DNA of 64,000 nt from positions 310,001 through 374,000 of the forward strand of contig OZ176060.1 in the NCBI GenBank assembly GCA_964247055.1. Direction: 5' to 3'. Below are positions 1 to 11,825 of this stretch, piece by piece. Under the pieces are notes generated by a model. It saw only the letters and a list, made by a program, of their open reading frames with translations, was not told where the DNA came from and searched no databases. A program made the position numbers and the translations under genes. Position 1 is the stretch's first letter. Each line of letters starts with the position of its first letter. Source of the DNA: Paragordius varius (lineage: Eukaryota > Nematomorpha).

Positions 1-1143
1 AAACTATTGATTCAATAATATGAAGTTAAAATTCTTGAATAAAACAGACTTTAATAGGATATTTTTTTACGAAGTTAATTAATAAATTTTTTAGACTATA
101 GCGAAAAGGTTTATATACAATATTTTAGTTTTTTTATAAAATGCTAAAAAATCATTGTGCAAAATATATTTCTTAATAAATTATGGCGCTTTGATATATT
201 AAAAAAGTGGTGTGTTAGGATTTTTACAGTTTATAAAGGTTCCAAAAATGCATCTAATATATCAATCTAATTTAAGTAAACATATTTCATATTATTTTAG
301 GTACAAAAAATTCCAAAATTTATTGCTAAAAATTCGTTTAGGCAAAAATGAAGTCTTTAAGATGACATATTTATTCAAATTTTGTGCGTTATTATGAATC
401 GAGTTTCATTCTGTTAGTTTCATAGTAAGTTTTGTAAAATTTGAATTAGTGAGATGATTATATATATAAATATTCATACTTAGCCAAAAATTTATATTTA
501 GAAGGTTTTAAATAGATATCGCAATAGTTTGTAAGTATATATATTTATATATTATGTTTTTTAACTAAAAGGAAAAAAAAGTGAATATTAATGCCTTGAA
601 AAGAATAAATATTTATTTAAACACAGTTATTTATTTTTACCCCTTATTAAACCAATAAATATTATCAAAAAATATGCCAGCTCTTTAATTAATGTAAAGG
701 TTTACGACAAATCTGTTATTTTCAATTTAAAATACATGCTAAATTTTTAATTATAGCTTTTTTTCGTTATTTGAAAAAATTGTTCAAAATCTGTTACCCG
801 TTTTTTAAAATAATTTTGTGGATAAGCTATAAACACGCTTTAAGATATATTAATAAGCCTTTTTCTCTAAATATAATATTGATAAATCTCACTGTTCAGT
901 TAATTAGAAAAATTCGTTTGCTTTTAAATTTTTGGGATTATTAAAATTTATTTGAACTTGTACCCATCGAAATTGTAACCTGATACAAACGTTCATCGAA
1001 TTTTGTAAAAAAAAGTGTTTTTATAATATCTTAAAACACTTTTACACTATTTCCATCAAATAGTAAAAGGTACGCTTCAACTAATTATGCTAAAAATTAG
1101 ATTTTTGTTATTAAAAAAATATTTTGAAATGGTATAATCAGCA
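1..1143 (-). repeat. R1 arm repeat, inverted copy
   Basis: The reverse complement of this stretch follows the sequence at 18230-19290 and, further in, 22980-23870 and 11150-11820. Shared landmarks are the AAAACACTTTTACACTAT run near 1033-1050, the 'cacagttatttatttttacccc' region near 620-645 and the AAAAATATCCTATT-like end near 55-75. No coding potential is visible. It starts outside the window, so its true end is unknown. Confidence 0.6.
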
Positions 1144-1640
1144 CAGGGATGTCCAAAACAAACAGCCTCGCGGGCCGCATTTCGACTTAAAGAATTCAGC
1201 TATTGAAAACATATATGGGTGTTTAGAAATATTTTAATAGTTTTCACACATAAAGCTCTAAATGTAAGCACAATATGATTTTTCTAGTTCTTTGCCAATG
1301 GGAATGACTAAGTTACATTTTTTAACAAATATCAATTTTATTGGGATTTTATCAGCTTTGTTAGCAAATTATGGATTTCCTAATCATTCGCATGCATGTT
1401 GGACAGACCTAATCTCTATTAAATATTTTTGCGAAATCTCGGCGGACGAACATGTAGTGTTAAAGGACCAACCTAAAGAGTATAAAAACACTCACAAAAC
1501 TCAAATTTTTGAATATAAATAAATATTTCTTTAATTACTTTATCTAACAAAAATTTCAATTTAAATATTCCAAAAACTACCTGAATTTTAGGTGAGCTGT
1601 GCATGACCTAACTTATTCTCCATTTTTGCCAGTAATAATA
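1144..1640 (+). repeat. Repeat D, partial copy with hAT-like terminus
   Basis: It opens with CAGGGATGTCCAA, a hAT-like terminal motif also seen in related form at 19298 and 52054 and, inverted, at 7469. Further in it carries the landmark CTCGGCGGACGAACATGTAG near 1438-1457, shared with 5505 and 52495. The stretch near 1505-1560 (ataaatatttctttaatta) recurs near 58100. The short open frame across 1292-1522 lies in repeat sequence and has no recognisable domain, so I do not call a gene. Confidence 0.55.
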
Positions 1641-2378
1641 TATAAAAAGGTGCTTATACATACATAGATATAAAATTACTGCTTTCCCATAAATAATTAA
1701 ACGGGCAAAACGTAAAAATATCTTATTATATAATTGAATTTACAAAGTTAGTTAATTTTTGCAGTTACCTTTAATCTGTATATTTTTAGTTTTTATTGCA
1801 TCTAATATTGCTATCAAATAATTTAAATTTAATTATAGTAGTAATGTGAGGTTACTGATCTAAAATAAACAAACAATTTTTAGTATTTTTCTTGAGAATT
1901 ATGTTAATGATTACAAGATTTTTCATAAATTATATTTTTAAAATATAAATAATAACCATCAGAAATACATTCTTAATTATATTTTCATTTTTTACAAGGT
2001 TCTAAATTTGAGTTTTATATATTATTTTAAAATTTAATAATGCATTGCTTTATGAAATTTATTATCAAAATTTTCACTTCATTTTAGCTTTTCATTTTTT
2101 TGTAGACGATATTTTTGGGGCAGTTTTTTATAATGAAGTTTATAGTAAACAGACTACTGTTTTATAAGTTGTTATAATTATAATCCCTCTTAGGTATTAT
2201 TTAAAAAAATTACAGTAACCTTCTAGAATGTCTCTAAAACCTAATTATAATAAACAGTTGATATATAAATTAATAAATATAACTAATTTAGAAACTATAT
2301 TAATACTATAAACCATATTACTATATTACGGTTTAAAAATAACGAAAAAAATAGCGGCGAAAAAGTTTGAGATGTTAT
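1641..2378 (+). repeat. Repeat F, 5' half (interrupted)
   Basis: From about 1838 the sequence follows the copy at 45238 onward. From 2041 it follows the reverse complement of 56770-56400 with few differences by eye. It is interrupted at about 2379 by the foldback element and resumes at about 4317. No coding capacity is visible. Confidence 0.65.
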
Positions 2379-4316
2379 AATTACAGTCATGTAGACTTTA
2401 TATTGTTAAAGATTTACTTTTTTTCGTTAATTGGGTATTAATATTTGGTAAAGAATATAAAACAAGAGCAATATGGTATTACCATATCATATTCTTTAAT
2501 TAAAAGAAGTGTGGGGGAAGGGCGTCGGAAATCTTTGGTAAAAAATGAAAACTAACCCTTGACTTAAATTTGATGGATATTTTGTAATGTTAAATTTTGA
2601 GAATATTATAGCAATTTATGTTAACATTTGGAATATTGTTGTTACGTATTTAGATGCGGAATTTTGTGGGTTTTTATCTTTAATAATTTAATAAATAGTA
2701 AAATGGGTATTTTATTATTTATGATTAATATTTAAATCATAAATTACTATTTTTCAACATGATAAATACTTGTATTAATCGATATTATTATTTTATATAA
2801 ATGTTATTAGTAATACAGGTTATATATTTGTTAAAATTTAAGTAGATTTTGGATTGTTTTTGTTTTTATGTTATTCATTGTCAATTTTTATGTATTGACA
2901 TTTTAATCAGATAAATTGCGGTTTTTAAATTTAGTCAAATTTAATTTTTTTTGTTTTTTATTTAACAGTGTTAATTGTAATTAATTACATATTGTGATTT
3001 TAATAATGTGAAAATTGTGGTTTTTAATAAATTTAGTTAAATTGAATTTTTTTGTTTAGGATTTGCATTATTAATTGTAATTAATTACTACATATTGGAA
3101 ATTGAAAAAAAACAGGTAAAAATGGCGGTTTCAAAATTTTATTTATTGTTAATTGTAATTAATGACATATTGTGGACATTTTAATAATTACAGGTAAAAA
3201 TTGCAGTTTTTAATAAATTTAATAAAAATTGAGTTTTTGTTTTTTAGGATTTGCATTGTTAATTGTAATTAATTTATTGGTCATTTTAATAAATACAGGT
3301 GAAAATGACAGTTTTTTAAATTTAACATTTTTTGTATCATTGTTATTTGTTATTAATTAATAAATATTTTGGACATTTAAAAAACAAGTGAAAATTGCGG
3401 TTTTTAATAAAGTAAAATTTTTAAAGTTTTGTTCAACCTCGCTAATTTATTATGTACTATATATTTTTGATACATTGATATATACAGTTAAAAATTACAA
3501 TTATTTGAATAAATTAGCAAAGTTGAACAAAACATTAAAAATTTATAAATTTTATTAAAAACCGTAATTTTCACATGTTTTTTAAATGTCAAAAATATTT
3601 GATAATTAATAACAAATAACAATGATACAAAAAAAATTAAATTTGAAATTTGTTAAAACCGCCATTTTTACCTGTATTTTTTAAAATTCACAAATATGTA
3701 GTAATTAATTACAATTAACAATGTTAAATAAAAAACAAAAAAAAATAAATTTGACTAAATTTAAAAACTTCAATTTTTACCTGATTAAAATGTCAATACA
3801 TAAAAATTGACAATGAATAACATAAAAACAAAAACAATCCAAAATCTACTTAAATTTTAACAAATATATAACCTGTATTTTAATTACTAATTACAATAAA
3901 ATAATAATACAAGTATTTATCATGTTGAAAAATAGTAATTATTTATTAAATTATTAATCATAAATAATAAAATACCCATTTTACTATTTATTAAATTATT
4001 AAAGATAAAAACCCACAAAATTCCGCATTTAAATACGTATCAACAATATTCCAAATGTTAACATAAATTGCTATAATATTCTCAAAATTTAACATTACAA
4101 AATATCCATCAAATTAAGTGAAGGGTTAGTAGTTAGTGTATTTTCATTTTTTACCAAAGATTTCCGACGCCCTTCCCCCACACTTCTTTTAATTTTTTAA
4201 AGAATATGATATGGTAATACCATATTGCTCTTGTTTTATATTCTTTACCAAATATTAATACCCAATTAACGAAAAAAAGTAAATCTTTAACAATATAAAG
4301 TCTACATGACTGTACT
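2379..4316. mobile_element. Foldback element, 1.9-kb near-perfect palindrome
   Basis: The two halves are inverted copies of one another. The left arm begins TTACAGTCATGTAGAC at 2381 and the right arm ends GTCTACATGACTGTA at 4314. About 530 bp at each outer end (2381-2912 and 3780-4314) are almost identical in inverted orientation, with only a few small indels by eye. Inner parts of the arms consist of tandem repeats, and the centre lies near 3450. No open frame of note is present, so it is non-autonomous. Long inverted repeats built of tandem subrepeats are typical of Foldback (FB) type elements. The superfamily cannot be settled from the ends. A related, unoccupied F sequence at about 56395-56425 confirms that it is an insertion. 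The target duplication is not clear; the flanks read TTAT and ATGG. Confidence 0.85.
2870..3440. repeat. Tandem subrepeats in foldback arm
   Basis: About five degenerate units of roughly 110-120 bp, each with GTTAATTGTAATTAATTAC, then an 'attttaataa..caggtaaaaattgcggttttt' core, then a T-rich run. The right arm has fewer units, which explains why the arms differ in length. Confidence 0.7.
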
Positions 4317-5340
4317 TATGGCATATTTTAAATATTGGCCCAGTAAAAATATTACTTAAGGTACATTATTGAATGTGAGTATGAAATTACCCCAAAAATT
4401 TATAATATATTAATAAATATTTATTTATAGCCAAAAATTAAAAATACCTAGGAGACTTTAACAGCCATATCGGCGATAGTGTGGTATTATATATTTGAAA
4501 AATATATAATGATTATTATAAACTTTATGAATATAAGAAAGTTGCTATTTTTAATCCTGAAAAGAACAAACTTTTAGTTAAATCAATTAAATTATATTTA
4601 GTCAAGAGCTTTAAATATAAAACTGAACCACTTAAAAATACGCCATCTATATAATTAATTTATATAATAAACGGCCAACAATTGTTAAAAGAAGGATGCT
4701 AATTTAATATTTTAATGGTTTGTCGAAAAATGTTTGTCTCACAATTGTTACGTTATGCTTAGTATATTAACTATAAGCTCTTTATTTATTTACATATACT
4801 AAGGGATGATGTTCATATATAACTGAAACATTTATATATGTCGAACCAGACTATATCCTGATATATATATATATATATATATATATAATTCTATCAAATA
4901 TTCAAATTTATACGGCGTTTCGGGCCAACATATAAAAATAAAATTATTAAAGTGTAATTGTTAAAAACTGTTAAGAAGGTCATAATAAACTGTTAAGAAG
5001 GTCGTAATTTTAGCCTAAAGATATATTTCTCATATAGTGTGAAAGACAATTCATATTTTAATTTTTATGAGGTAATAAGTTAATGTAAATTTTAATTTGA
5101 ATTTAAGGAAGAGAGACAAAAAATGCATTTTTTCACTATCCATTAAATTTTAGCCATAATGATATTTATTTTTTTATTAATATCTATAGTGTAAAAGGGG
5201 GGAAAAGGGAAATTCATCCAATATTCTCTAACAAGTAATCTTAATTTATTTATATTGATTATTACCAATGCAGGCCAACTCACAATAATATTATTCGATT
5301 GATATTACAGCAAAGTATGAGAAAAAACAATAATTTTTTA
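4317..5340 (+). repeat. Repeat F, 3' half
   Basis: Continues F after the foldback. TTAAATATTGGCCCAGTAAA near 4329 matches 45725 and, inverted, 56375. GGAGACTTTAACAGCCATAT near 4451 matches 45848 and, inverted, 56250. The match to the 45 kb copy runs to about 5020. It contains a TA microsatellite at 4861-4886. The remaining 5020-5340 is AT-rich and I recognise nothing in it. Confidence 0.65.
4861..4886. repeat. (TA)n microsatellite
   Basis: 13 uninterrupted AT/TA dinucleotides within repeat F. They are absent from the corresponding place in the copies at 46.2 and 55.8 kb. Confidence 0.9.
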
Positions 5341-5372
5341 AAAAATGTTTTTCAATGCTTCACACACTAAAA

Positions 5373-6990
5373 CAGGGGTCGGCAATTTTTTTCAGAGGGC
5401 CATTCTCAAAATTTTGAAATGTTGACGGTCCACACATACATATTCCATTAAATTAGTACATGTTGGACAGCCCTAATCTCCCAGATATTATTGTTTTTTA
5501 AATCTCGGCGGACGAACATGTAGTGAAGGAACTTTATGAAACACTCTTAAAGTGCAAGGTATATTTAATTTATAACAGTATTTAAAATCCGTAAGATAAC
5601 GATAAAGGATAATTAAATAGAATTAAATGAAAGTATAAATAGAAATTATAAACGATATGTGAAACCCTTCGTCAATAGATCGCAGAATAGTTGTTATTAC
5701 AAAACATAACCAATCCGTTATTTAGCATTACAATATTTAATTTAATTGTGCCAATTTAAATGGTTTGAACAAAAATTTATATGTTCTTATTTATGAGAAA
5801 AGCTAAGAGTCAGCACGAACAGAATTTAAAACTATGAGGTATAAGCTTATCGGTTAAAGTGTTATATTACACATTTATTAAACTAATAATAATAATAATA
5901 ATTCATACAAGTTAAATAAAATTGTTTCATTAACCCTCTATAGTACACTTTATAATTTTATAATATGTAATTCTTATATATGCCATCTAATTAAAATATT
6001 AAGTTTAGAAAGATAACTTTAAAGCTGAATAAGAATATATTCAATGATTTTTTTTATTAATTTAATATTATTTAAAATATTTTTTATCGTCGCTTATAAT
6101 AAATATAAAAGTAATGAAAATCTCTAAGTCAACATAAATTGAAATTTAGATTGGTTTTATTAAAATCAGAGGCGAGTTTTAGTTGTATAGTTTTTTAGAT
6201 CCTTTTTGTAAATTTGAATTATTTTATAGATTATTAAATATTTAAAAGATATATATATATATATATATAAATTTATGTTTCGAGGTGATCTAAATAGACA
6301 TGTTTTAAAGCATAAAGTTGATAAAAATTTTATGGTTATTAACTTCTTAAAAGTTAGAAAAGGTACATATTTATAACTTGCAAAAAATATATATTTAAAA
6401 AAATACAGTAAGTTTATTTTTATCCCAAATACTTCTGCAAAATGGGACTCTAAAAATAAAATATTCCATCTGTTCTTTAATTTTTAAGGTAAATTAACGC
6501 ATCTACTATGTTAATAATTTGATACAATCCTTCATTTTGGATTTCATAAAGATTTTGTTTGTTACTTGATAAATATTTTTCCCAAAATTTCGTATTTCGA
6601 TTTAAATGGAAATAATTTACTTCTATATGACCTTTTTTATTTATGAAATAAAAATGGAAATATTTAACATATTAACATCAAAATACATACAGTTTTTGAA
6701 ATCAACAAAAAACCCTTGATAATTAATTTATTAGTAAAGATAACTTATTAATTAGAAAATATAAATCAAATAAAATATTTTTCCAACATAAGCATAAATG
6801 ATATTAACAATAAGTTTTGCTGATAAATATTAAACAAAATAGCCAAAAAATACATTCCATTATAAGTCTTGGCTTATTTATTTAATAAATATTTTAATTT
6901 TCATTAATTAATTTTATTTAAAAATTACCAACCTCTATTTATTAACAATTTTATCAGTTTTTATTTATAAATATTTTATTATTTATTAAA
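5373..6990 (+). repeat. Repeat D, long copy
   Basis: Begins at CAGGGGTCGGCAA, a typical hAT terminal motif, and contains the CTCGGCGGACGAACATGTAG landmark at 5504. From about 5790 to 6160 it is almost identical by eye to 52630-52985, including the AAGCTTATCGGTTAAAGTG stretch and a short (AAT)n run, so the two copies are recent. It matches more weakly on to about 6830. No coding capacity is visible, and no partner inverted end was found. Confidence 0.65.
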
Positions 6991-7469
6991 AATAATTATG
7001 CTTCATTTAAAAAAATATTTTTCTAAAAATTTATTTTTTTTATCATTATTGCAATTCTAATATCACACCTTTCGAGAAGCAGTTAATGATCTTTAATGAC
7101 AAAAAAAGCTAAAAAAAAGGTTAGAAAAGTTTATTTAGAATTTATTCATCTTAAATATAAAAATCATATATTTTTAAACCAAGGGTGGGTGAGACTTTTA
7201 CTGCGGTCAAGAAAAAGTTGGTATTCATAATTTGTAAAAACATTTTCACACAATTTTGTGTGTGAAATTGATATTCCTTGGACAATTTTTTACAAAATAG
7301 GTGTATCATCCAAATAGCAGAACGAGAATGTTAAATTCCGTTCTCTTTTTAAAGTTTTATGTTTAAAATCTAATAGATTTTTATGAATGCCCGCATATAT
7401 ATCCCAAATGCGGCTGGTCGGAATATGTAAGCTAAAAATGCGGCCGGCAAAGCCATTTGTGTTGGACTG
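6991..7469 (-). repeat. AT-rich spacer ending in inverted hAT-like terminus
   Basis: AT-rich sequence without open frames. The last part, 7385-7469, read on the minus strand starts CAGTCCAACACAAATGGC and continues GCCGGCCGCATTTTTAGCTTA. It matches the terminus at 19298 and the diverged one at 1144. It abuts the R1 arm directly. Confidence 0.5.
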
Positions 7470-8196
7470 TAGAAAAAGTGTTTTTAATAATAAAACACCT
7501 TTATACTGTTTCCATCAAACTTCAAAAATATTATACAGTAGACGTTAACAAAATTTTGCTAAAAATTAGTTTTTCAATTTTGCATGTTTTTATAAATATT
7601 TTTTGTATCAAAATTTAACATACATTTAAAATTTTTATCGCGCAATCTCGGCATTTTTGCGTTTGTTTCGAAAGCACTCGCCCATAGAAGAACGAAAAAA
7701 TTTGGGACTTTTGGAGCTCATACCTAAAAAATAAAAGTTTTTTGAAAACATTGTATTAATTTACATATGCAGTTTATAATATATTTTAGTGATATTTTTT
7801 CAATTAGCAGTTAACTTTTACCAAAAAATTTTTATTACAAAATGTGCTCTTATGTCATTTTTTGAGGAACACTCACCACAAAAGTTTAAATAACTATCTT
7901 ATATAACTCGTAAGTTTAAACCAAAAGAAACAATGATAATCCTAATACATTTTTCCAGAGTATATATATTACATTTGATTTGTGAGACATTGAGTTATTA
8001 TCAATAACTATATCTGTTAACAATATTTTTTGAATTAGCAGTTAGCTTCTACTATAAAATTCTTATTTAAGAAATGTGGGCCAATTCTGCCATTTTCTGA
8101 TAGAGATCACTTATCACAAAACTTTCAATACTTTTATTAAATCAGTAAGGGCCAAAACCATAAGCATCATGATAATCTTGTGATAAATTTTCTTAT

Positions 8197-8232
<36 letters not shown>

Positions 8233-8399
8233 CAAATATTTCTAAGGTTTTTTTTATAATTCATTTCGAGGGCAGTGTATTAAAATATTATAACCCTATA
8301 ATTAATTAGACACGATCCATTATATTAATAAATTAAATTTTAACTGAATTCATTAAATATATTTATGGTTTTTAAACAAATTTATATATTATATTGTAT
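7470..8399 (-). repeat. R1 arm, left member of inverted pair
   Basis: Inverted relative to 10381-11330. Shared landmarks include the ATCGCGCAATCTCGGCATTT block near 7637 (inverted counterpart at 11135-11155), the AAATTTGGGACTTT block near 7695 (counterpart 11086-11100) and the TCGAGGGCAGTGTATTAAAA block near 8266 (counterpart 10490-10507). It carries a (TA)n run at 8200-8230. Confidence 0.7.
8200..8230. repeat. (AT)n microsatellite in left R1 arm
   Basis: About 15 AT dinucleotides at the same place in the arm as the longer run at 10545-10601 of the inverted partner. Confidence 0.9.
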
Positions 8400-8545
8400 A
8401 CATTCAGACCTTTTTTTGAGTACGCTATAATATCATTTTTTTAGGCTTTGTATTAAAATTATTATCAATATTAATGTCATTTTTGCCATATGAGTAAATT
8501 TTTGTTCGAATTCGATTATTTTTTCTATTTTTGGTGGTCTTTTCA
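8400..8545 (-). pseudogene. C2H2 zinc-finger gene fragment, N-terminal scrap
   Basis: Read on the minus strand, this short piece follows the zinc-finger pseudogene at 34200-34345: the codons for a K-R-P-P stretch (the SLKKPP motif of intact copies), a lysine/isoleucine-rich linker, then the AAGCCTAAAAAA stretch before the first finger. The fingers themselves are absent. It is non-functional and shows that the U core carries a piece of the zinc-finger family. Confidence 0.55.
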
Positions 8546-8559
8546 GGATAATTATATTC

Positions 8560-10380
8560 ACTAAAATAGGTTTATATACATAATAATATTTAATATAAAG
8601 ATGGCATATACTTATCTAAAATTATATTTCTATAGTTATATTTATTTGTGATTAGAAAAATATTTTTAAAAAGATAATCATAGATTAATAAAAACTAAAA
8701 CATCAAAGATAAATTTTATAGATATAATTTTTTAATGTAATAAAATTTATTAAAAAGTAATAATCGTTGACCTTGCACTGAACTAATTCTCAACTTCAAC
8801 TAAGGAAAGTCAAATTTTTAACCAAATTTAATACAGCTATACATAATTATATAATTTACTCTGCGTAAAATACATCTGCGCATTTTAGGGTAGAATTTGT
8901 AAGATAGTGTGAGTTTTTAGAAGAAAATGTACTTTTTTTACTTTGTGTTAATAGTCAGTTTTTTGATATTTGAAAATATAAGATAAGTTGCTTAAAGTTA
9001 AATATAAAATCTTCATACATGATTTTGTTTAGATCGTGTGTTTGATTTTTTCAACATTTCCGCTATTTAGTTATTATATAAAATGTTACAACTTGTTAAT
9101 CTATGATTTGAATTTTTTAGCCTAATATAATTATAATTATAATTATTGGCATAAAAAACATGAGTTATTACAACCTATAATTATGAAAAATACTCAAACC
9201 ATTAGTCTAATTATTCTTTCATATATGTATGTAGTATATAATTAGATATTATTATATTGACGCATTTTATATGGCCAATTTATATTTATTGCCCATTAGT
9301 TTATGACATTTCTGTGTGTTTATAACCAATTTTAATTTTATTTTATTAGCGTGTAATGGTATTTAATTTGCAATACTTCTGGTATGTTTTTGGGAGATTT
9401 ATGTTTTATTGGCCATGGTTACCCTTTTGTTACATTAGAATTCCTCACCAAATTAGTGCTTTAGTTTACGGCATTCTTGTTTAGTACAGTCTCTAATTAT
9501 ATGAATATAAATTATAGAGAGGGTGATAAGTCAAAAATTATTTACTGTTTTATGAAGGCCAAATTTAAACCTTGATTCTTATATAATTTATTAAATGCAA
9601 ATTTAAGGGATAAGATATAAATTAATGACATTCTATTCCTTTTGCATTTATAATCGTTTCGCTTTATGGTACTATGGAAAAAAATATATATTTATAAAAA
9701 TTCGTAACATGTATTGATATACAATCTAACATTTTTACGCATATACAGAATCATTTTAATAATTCTTAAGTAAATGAGAAAATAATAATTTTTATATGTA
9801 TGTTAATTTTTTTAGATGATATTCACAGAATATAACCTTAATTGAATATATAAGAGCTATTTCATATAATACTGTTGGAGCACAATCATAAATAGAGGGG
9901 CGGATATAGATAGCAAAACTCCTTAGATAAATTTTAATATTTAAAATGCAGTTAAATTTTTAATTTAGGATAAAACACAAAAACATAAGGAAAAATGTTT
10001 CTTTCAAAGACGCTGAACTTTTATAAACTTGATATATTTGAAAATACCTAATTTATATAAACTGCAAAGTTAAAAGAGATGTATCATAATTACACAATCA
10101 ATTATATTATACACTTGCAATAATATACTTACATAGGCAAAAAAAGGTTAAGAATGGTTTTGGAAAAAAGATTTTGTCGTTATGTTACTTTTTTTCCCTC
10201 CGTAAATTTTAATTTTGTCTGTAAAGAGATGGCTTGTTTAGTAAAAATATATCCAATTTATATAATTATCTATAAGAAACTGCATATTACATTTAGATAA
10301 TTTAACTTTTGATATGGTATAAATTGTTTAATATTATTGGGTACAGTTTGCTATATGTACAATCTCAAAGGACATTTTTC
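8560..10380 (+). repeat. U core unit, copy A
   Basis: Matches 20880-22740 in the same orientation and 34200-30650 inverted. The best landmark is GACCTTGCACTGAACTAATT near 8770 (also 21091; inverted near 33985), followed by a segment ending GCATTTTAGGGT. It contains an M1 element at 9965-10222. I see no coding region; open frames here are short and not shared between copies. Confidence 0.65.
9965..10222 (+). mobile_element. M1 short inverted-repeat element, degenerate
   Basis: Starts with a TAGGATAAAACACAAAAA form of the M1 end and closes with the CCGTAAATTTTAATTTTGTC form, followed by the usual 'agatggctt' flank. Inside is the family's AATTACACAATCAATTATAT segment. Both ends are worn. Confidence 0.55.
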
Positions 10381-10541
10381 TAATATTAAAATTTTTGTTT
10401 AAAAACCATAAATATATTTAATGAATTCAGTTAAAAATAAATTTATTAATATAAAGGATCGTGTCTAATTAATTATAGGGTTATAATATTTTAATACACT
10501 GCCCTCGAAATGAAGTATAAAAAAAACCTTAGAAATATTTG

Positions 10542-10603
<62 letters not shown>

Positions 10604-11825
10604 CAAGAGAATGTAAAGATTATCATGGTGCTTATGGTTTTGGCCCTTACTGATTTAATAAAGTTATTTACAGTTTTGTGGTGAGTCATCTTTATCAGAA
10701 AATGGCAGAATTGGCCCACATTTCTTAAATAAGAATTTTATAGTAGAAGCTAACTGCTTATTCAAATTGTTAACAAGTATAGTTATTGATAATAATTCAA
10801 TGTCTCACAAATTAAATGTAATAAATATACTCTTGAAAAATGTATTAGGATTATCATGGTGCTTCTTTTGGTTTTGGGCCATATGAGTAATATAAGAAAG
10901 TTATTAAACGTTTGTGGTGAGTGTTTTATATCAGAAAATGACAAAATTTGAGCACATTTTGTGATAAAAATTTTTTGGTAAAAGTTAATCCTAATTTAAA
11001 AAATATAACTAAAATATATTATAAACTACATATAAGAGAAAAACAATATTTTCTAAAAACTTTAATTTTTAGACGTGATCTCCGAAAGTCCCAAATTTTT
11101 CGCTCTTCTAAAATGGGCTACTCCTTTTAAAAAAACGCAGAAATGTCTGCGCGATATTAAAATATATGTTAAAATTTGATTCTAAAAAAATTTATAAAAA
11201 AATGCAAAATTTTCAAAATCTGATTTTTAGCAAAATTTTGTGGAAACGTATTTCATAATATTTTTGGGGCATGATGGGAACAGTATAAAAGTATTTATAT
11301 TATAAAAACACGTTTTCTACATAATTCGATGATACTATCTATTTCAATAACCTCAGAACTTCGATTAATAGATCATTTCTACAGGTAAAATATATTTTTT
11401 TTCCAATAATTTGAAAGCAGATAAACTTTTCTAATTAAAATTTTTAACCGCTCAAAATGTTCACTATTGATTTATATAGAAATAGTTTTTGTATATTTTA
11501 AAGCGTTTTTAAATCATTTCCATAAAATTAATTTAAAAAACGAGTATTAATTTCGGACAAATTTTTGTCAAATGAAAAACAAACCTATAAAATCCAAAAT
11601 TTAGCCTGTATTTAATTTTGAAAATAGCAGAGCCATATATTACCTTTATATTTATTAAACAGATGGCATAATATTTTATGAGTCTAAATTAAATAATTTT
11701 AGGGGTTAAAATGAAGTAACTGTGTTTAACAAAATATTTTTTCTTTTGGAAGGTGTAAATATAAACCTTTTTGTTACTTTTATGAAGTTAGTAAGCATAA
11801 AATTATATATATATATATATAAAAT
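10381..11825 (+). repeat. R1 arm, right member of inverted pair, plus R1 tail
   Basis: 10381-11330 is the inverted partner of 7470-8399. From 11331 to 11825 it continues into the R1 tail shared with 23390-23870, 18300-18760 and, inverted, 1-900. It carries the longest AT run of this copy at 10545-10601. Translation of that run gives an artificial isoleucine-tyrosine repeat, which is not a gene. Confidence 0.7.
10545..10601. repeat. (TA)n microsatellite, about 28 units
   Basis: Uninterrupted TA dinucleotides within the right R1 arm, longer than in the opposed arm at 8200-8230. Confidence 0.95.

Noticed and set aside
10465-10719. Open frame on the minus strand with a long isoleucine-tyrosine stretch
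   Set aside because: It is the translation of a (TA)n microsatellite and repeat arm; not conserved in the other copies.
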